Of a stretch of 8,617 bases of DNA, positions 6,123-8,617 are shown piece by piece. A program made the translations under genes and the position numbers. The notes under the pieces are model-generated. The model had not been told where the DNA came from, searched no databases, and was given only the letters and a program-made list of their open reading frames with translations. Every line of letters begins with the position of its first letter. Positions within the stretch are counted from its first letter, which is position 1. Origin of the DNA: Candidatus Brocadia sp. (GTDB taxonomy: Bacteria; Planctomycetota; Brocadiia; Brocadiales; Brocadiaceae); contig JAUQXU010000032.1 of NCBI GenBank assembly GCA_030837935.1, forward strand, positions 1 to 8,617. Direction: 5' to 3'.

Positions 6123-7751
6123 ATGACCATTCCTCTCTTCCTTGGCGCGGGAATCCTTGCCTTACTGGTACTGGTCCTTAGCATATTTAGTGAGGTCGTA
6201 TACCAGTTCTTTGGCCGTGGTGAGAAACGCAAACTTGTCGTGTTAAGCGACGATGAATACAGGAAAGAACTCGACATCGAAGGTGGGGAAAAGCTTTTAT
6301 CTCTGCTTCAGAACAGGGGATTCAATATTCCTGCTGCCTGTGGCGGCATGGCTACCTGCGGTCAGTGTAAAGTAAAACTCCATACCGACGTTGGATCGTA
6401 TACAGCCGTAGAAACTCCTCATTTTGACATGCGTACGAGGGAAGCTTCCAGAAAATTTTTAGAGCAGGGGATAGGAGACGGATATGTACGACTGGCCTGC
6501 CAGGTCAGGGTTGAAAAGGATATAAGCCTGTATCTGCCTAAGGACACCCTGCATGTAAAGAAATACATGGCATGGGTAATTAAGAAGAGAGCACTTACCA
6601 GCGATAAGGTAGAGCTGTGGCTCAAACCATCAAAGCCTATTCACTATAAACCGGGACAATATATCCAGTTAACAATTCCTGAAGATTTTGCAGAAGAGTA
6701 TTATAAAAAGTATGGAAACTTTATTAAGGAAGCATGCAAAATTTTAGGAAAAGAGTATATTCCCTACACACCTGGTACGATGCTGTACAGGGGTTATTCC
6801 CTTGCATCTACAGAACCTGATCTTTTAAAGCTCATCGTTCGTATGGCCGCTGCTCATCCAACCATGTCCATAGAAAAAGGTGGTCCTCCCTGTATTGGGC
6901 CTGGTTGCGTGCATAACTATCTTTTAGAGAAAAGCCTGTGGAATTTTTTCCGCGGAGAAAAGATCCGTTTTGCGGGTCCGTACGGTCATTTTACGTTGAA
7001 GAAAGAACCTCATACTGCCGTCTTTGTGGCAGGTGGAGCTGGCTTGGCGCCTATTTTGGCGCTCTTAGAACAGTGGTTTCAGGAAGGCAGGCAGGATACA
7101 GCCATATTTTTCCTGGGAGAAAGACGATTCCAGGATATTCCTATGGCCTATTTACCAAAATGGTTAAATTGGCAACAGAAGCATCCCAATTTTAAATGCG
7201 TACCGGTGCTTTCTGGCGCATTTCGCGGCGACAATCCTGCCGAATTAAACGATGTGGACAAGAAATATTTTCATTGTGTTTCTTTGGAGAGTAAGCAGAC
7301 AATAAATGAACAAGGGCTTGTAGATGAACAAGGAAATCAATGGAAGGGTGAAGTCGGCTTTATCGGACCGCTCTTGAGAAAATATCTCTCCCCCGATCCC
7401 AATATTATGTTTTACCTTTGTGGGCCATCACCGATGACAGTTACTGTCATTGATGCGGCAGCTAACCAACTGAATCTGAAAAAGGAAAATGCCCTCTTTG
7501 ACGACTTTACCGGCACCCTGACCCCCTCTGTAGACCTGATTTATCAGAAGCTTGAAATCAAAGAAAAGATTTATAGTTTAAACATACCCAATGCCGATAA
7601 GCTCATCGAAAAGATCGGCCATATCCTTATTATCCAATTGATATTGAAAGATAAGATTGAAGAAAGCTACCATTTCCTTGAACAGGTAAGAGAAGCGCTT
7701 GGGAAGTCAGGGCAAGAATTGGAATCGATGCTTCTTTCATATAAGAGTTAG
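6123..7751 (+). CDS. nqrF: Na+-translocating NADH:quinone reductase subunit F (NADH dehydrogenase, FAD/[2Fe-2S]) with C-terminal extension
   Basis: A 542-residue electron-input subunit of Nqr. Domains in order: an N-terminal membrane helix (~3-25); a ferredoxin-type [2Fe-2S] domain with C73, C79, C82 and C126 (C-G-G-M-A-T-C-G-Q-C ... A-C-Q-V); an FAD domain with R-G-Y-S-L-A at 223-228; and an NADH domain with A-G-G-A-G-L-A-P at 303-310, L-C-G-P at 432-435 and F-D-D-F at 459-462. Family members usually end just after D-D-F-x-G and measure ~410 residues. This one has internal insertions, including a stretch at ~364-408, and an 80-residue charged, helix-rich tail without cysteines. It also carries C257 and C262 (C-I-G-P-G-C). 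The ATG at 6123 has GGAG at a good distance. It follows nqrDE by 364 bp of repeat-rich spacer, so it may be translated or processed separately. No clear terminator follows the stop. Confidence 0.93.
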   Translation: MTIPLFLGAGILALLVLVLSIFSEVVYQFFGRGEKRKLVVLSDDEYRKELDIEGGEKLLSLLQNRGFNIPAACGGMATCGQCKVKLHTDVGSYTAVETPHFDMRTREASRKFLEQGIGDGYVRLACQVRVEKDISLYLPKDTLHVKKYMAWVIKKRALTSDKVELWLKPSKPIHYKPGQYIQLTIPEDFAEEYYKKYGNFIKEACKILGKEYIPYTPGTMLYRGYSLASTEPDLLKLIVRMAAAHPTMSIEKGGPPCIGPGCVHNYLLEKSLWNFFRGEKIRFAGPYGHFTLKKEPHTAVFVAGGAGLAPILALLEQWFQEGRQDTAIFFLGERRFQDIPMAYLPKWLNWQQKHPNFKCVPVLSGAFRGDNPAELNDVDKKYFHCVSLESKQTINEQGLVDEQGNQWKGEVGFIGPLLRKYLSPDPNIMFYLCGPSPMTVTVIDAAANQLNLKKENALFDDFTGTLTPSVDLIYQKLEIKEKIYSLNIPNADKLIEKIGHILIIQLILKDKIEESYHFLEQVREALGKSGQELESMLLSYKS

Positions 7752-7900
7752 GATCTGAAACGAGTCTTTTATTTTTTCAAGATTTTCAATCTCCTTACTT
7801 TACGCACCCTTTCATCCATGCCCAAGAGGAGACTTCGTCGTTAGTCTTTGGCGTGAGATCAGATGGACGCTCAGTTTTGTAGTTTTGTATATTGAATGAT

Positions 7901-8010
7901 GAGTGCCACTATATAACAACAAAATACCTAAAACCAATTTGCATACCTTAAAACAATGCAAGCTGAAAAAGCGCACTGTGGCACTCTTTCAACTCCAATG
8001 ACTTGTTATA
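7901..8010. repeat. Overlapping long-range inverted repeats downstream of nqrF
   Basis: gagtgccac (7901-7909) is a perfect inverted copy of gtggcactc (7978-7986). Separately, tataacaa (7912-7919) is an inverted copy of ttgttata (8003-8010). Inside lies ttgcat (7939-7944) against atgcaa (7956-7961). The two long pairings cross, so they cannot form one simple stem; they are either alternatives or a pseudoknot. The element ends 6 bp from the stop of the minus-strand gene at 8016. A tandem 8-mer agttttgt occupies 7873-7888. The rest of 7752-8015 shows no gene and no clear terminator. Confidence 0.5.
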
Positions 8011-8015
8011 CATAC

Positions 8016-8330
8016 TTATTTATCTTTTTTGGCACGATGTATAACTAAAGTACCCTCTGTGTTACCGCTAATAGGCTGGCCATCATAAAATATTTCCAAC
8101 TTCGGTTTTATCAGTGCTTGATTTGAAAGAACCTCAAATTTTCTTTCCATGTCTCTTACAGCATTCGATATTTCTGTATTTGAATATATAGACAAAACGG
8201 CAAGGAGGACTCCAACAAAAATGAAAATACTTGTTATTGCCGTTAAAGTATATTTGAAAAATCGGTGCGATTTTTCTTGTTCATCCTCAAGAGATTTGAT
8301 ACGTGATTCAAGTTCTTGTTCGTTCCCCAT
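8016..8330 (-). CDS. Small single-pass membrane protein with flanking coiled-coil segments, unknown function
   Basis: A 104-residue protein on the minus strand. Residues ~3-22 are a charged heptad-like helix (E-L-E-S-R-I-K-S-L-E-D-E), ~25-50 form one membrane helix (I-F-I-F-V-G-V-L-L-A-V-L), ~51-72 are a second amphipathic helix, and 76-104 look like beta strands (K-P-K-L-E-I-F-Y-D-G ... G-T-L-V-I-H-R). The start is well supported: GGTGGAG lies six bases before the ATG on the minus strand. The C-terminal beta stretch ends abruptly in A-K-K-D-K, so the protein could be a shortened form of a longer family in which this domain continues. It converges on nqrF and lies 103 bp downstream of the amine oxidase gene, possibly co-transcribed with it. 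I do not recognise a named family; a membrane-anchored scaffold is only a guess. Confidence 0.7.
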   Translation of the reverse strand: MGNEQELESRIKSLEDEQEKSHRFFKYTLTAITSIFIFVGVLLAVLSIYSNTEISNAVRDMERKFEVLSNQALIKPKLEIFYDGQPISGNTEGTLVIHRAKKDK

Positions 8331-8433
8331 TTATTACTCCACCGTTTTTATATTAGGGTATTAGTTGGCGGGGCCAAATCTTTATCGTTGACAAAAGGCT
8401 TCTCATGAGTGACCCCTCTTCCTGCCATGGCTG

Positions 8434-8617
8434 TTATTCGATGTGATTCACTACGGTCAGCGCTGTGCGGAGTCCGCCTTCTATAAATCCCTGATAATCG
8501 GAATAGGCCTCGCCACAAATATGAACGTTTTTCGGCGCTGAGGACGATCCGGAGAGTGAGAAACCTGACAGTTCCTCTATCACTTCTTCAATCTTCACAC
8601 CGGGTTTCCAAATATGG
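8434..8617 (-). CDS. Flavin-containing amine oxidase family protein, C-terminal fragment
   Basis: On the minus strand a frame runs in from the window edge and stops at TAA (8434-8436), giving the last 60 residues. The segment V-H-I-C-G-E-A-Y-S-D-Y-Q-G-F-I-E-G-G-L-R (31-50 of the fragment) matches the C-terminal FAD-contact motif G-E-x-x-S-x-x-x-G-x-x-x-G-A-x-x-S/T of monoamine oxidase, polyamine oxidase and related flavoproteins. The substrate cannot be told from this end. The start and the N-terminal FAD-binding GxGxxG motif lie outside the window. No clear terminator is seen between it and the small membrane protein gene that follows it. Confidence 0.75.
   Translation of the reverse strand, partial: HIWKPGVKIEEVIEELSGFSLSGSSSAPKNVHICGEAYSDYQGFIEGGLRTALTVVNHIE

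Noticed and set aside
7752..7790. T-rich stretch after nqrF as a rho-independent terminator
   Set aside because: No stable GC-rich hairpin precedes the T-rich run.
7814..7897. Short plus-strand open frame (ends V-V-L-Y-I-E)
   Set aside because: No start codon with a ribosome site and no recognisable family; overlaps a tandem 8-mer and looks like repeat-type intergenic DNA.
7911..8010. Integron attC-like site, suggested by ataacaa and ttgttata ends
   Set aside because: The ends do not fit RYYYAAC and GTTRRRY, and no integrase or cassette structure is present.
8149..8364. 71-codon plus-strand open frame
   Set aside because: Antisense to the small membrane protein gene, which has a strong ribosome site and coherent helix structure.
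8347..8385. Minus-strand promoter TTGGCC, 16 bp, TAATAT before the small membrane protein gene
   Set aside because: Both boxes are weak matches, and co-transcription with the upstream amine oxidase gene is equally likely.

Overview
The window looks like a piece of a Gram-negative-type, slightly AT-rich bacterial chromosome. Its core is a five-gene operon for a sodium-translocating NADH:quinone oxidoreductase (Nqr) with unusual subunit architecture. My best guess for the host is an anammox planctomycete (Brocadiales: Kuenenia, Brocadia or Jettenia-like). This rests on general gene content, base composition and the style of the dispersed intergenic repeats, not on a marker gene, so it is an inference of moderate confidence.

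Layout. Positions 1-1121 (+) hold the 3' end of a gene for a long repetitive protein built of alternating Ig-like modules; the two-module unit recurs with an exact 648-bp period. A 213-bp spacer follows, with a good sigma70-like promoter (TTGACA, 17 bp, TATGTT). Positions 1335-7751 (+) hold the nqr operon in the classical A-B-C-D-E-F order: an nqrA/rnfC-like gene (1335-2375), nqrB (2372-3475), nqrC (3627-4346), a fused nqrD-nqrE gene (4340-5758) and nqrF (6123-7751). The A/B and C/DE junctions overlap. The B/C and DE/F junctions are opened by 151 and 364 bp, and both spacers contain repeat-type DNA, including a 74-bp nested inverted repeat in the second. Positions 7752-8015 are intergenic, with long-range inverted repeats. 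Positions 8016-8330 (-) encode a small one-helix membrane protein of unknown function, and 8434-8617 (-) is the C-terminal end of a flavin amine oxidase.

How the Nqr genes work together, from knowledge of the family. NqrF takes electrons from NADH through FAD and a [2Fe-2S] cluster. They pass through an intramembrane [2Fe-2S] cluster held between the NqrD and NqrE halves, then through covalent FMNs on NqrC (T213) and NqrB (T211), and finally reach quinone near NqrA/NqrB, coupled to Na+ export. The motifs for each step are visible.

Three departures from the Vibrio-type enzyme stand out. The A subunit keeps two RnfC-like [4Fe-4S] motifs and lacks the N-terminal domain. NqrD and NqrE are fused through a linker plus an apparent extra membrane helix, which would reconcile their opposite topologies. 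NqrF has an 80-residue C-terminal extension. I consider this Nqr/Rnf mosaic the most interesting content of the window.
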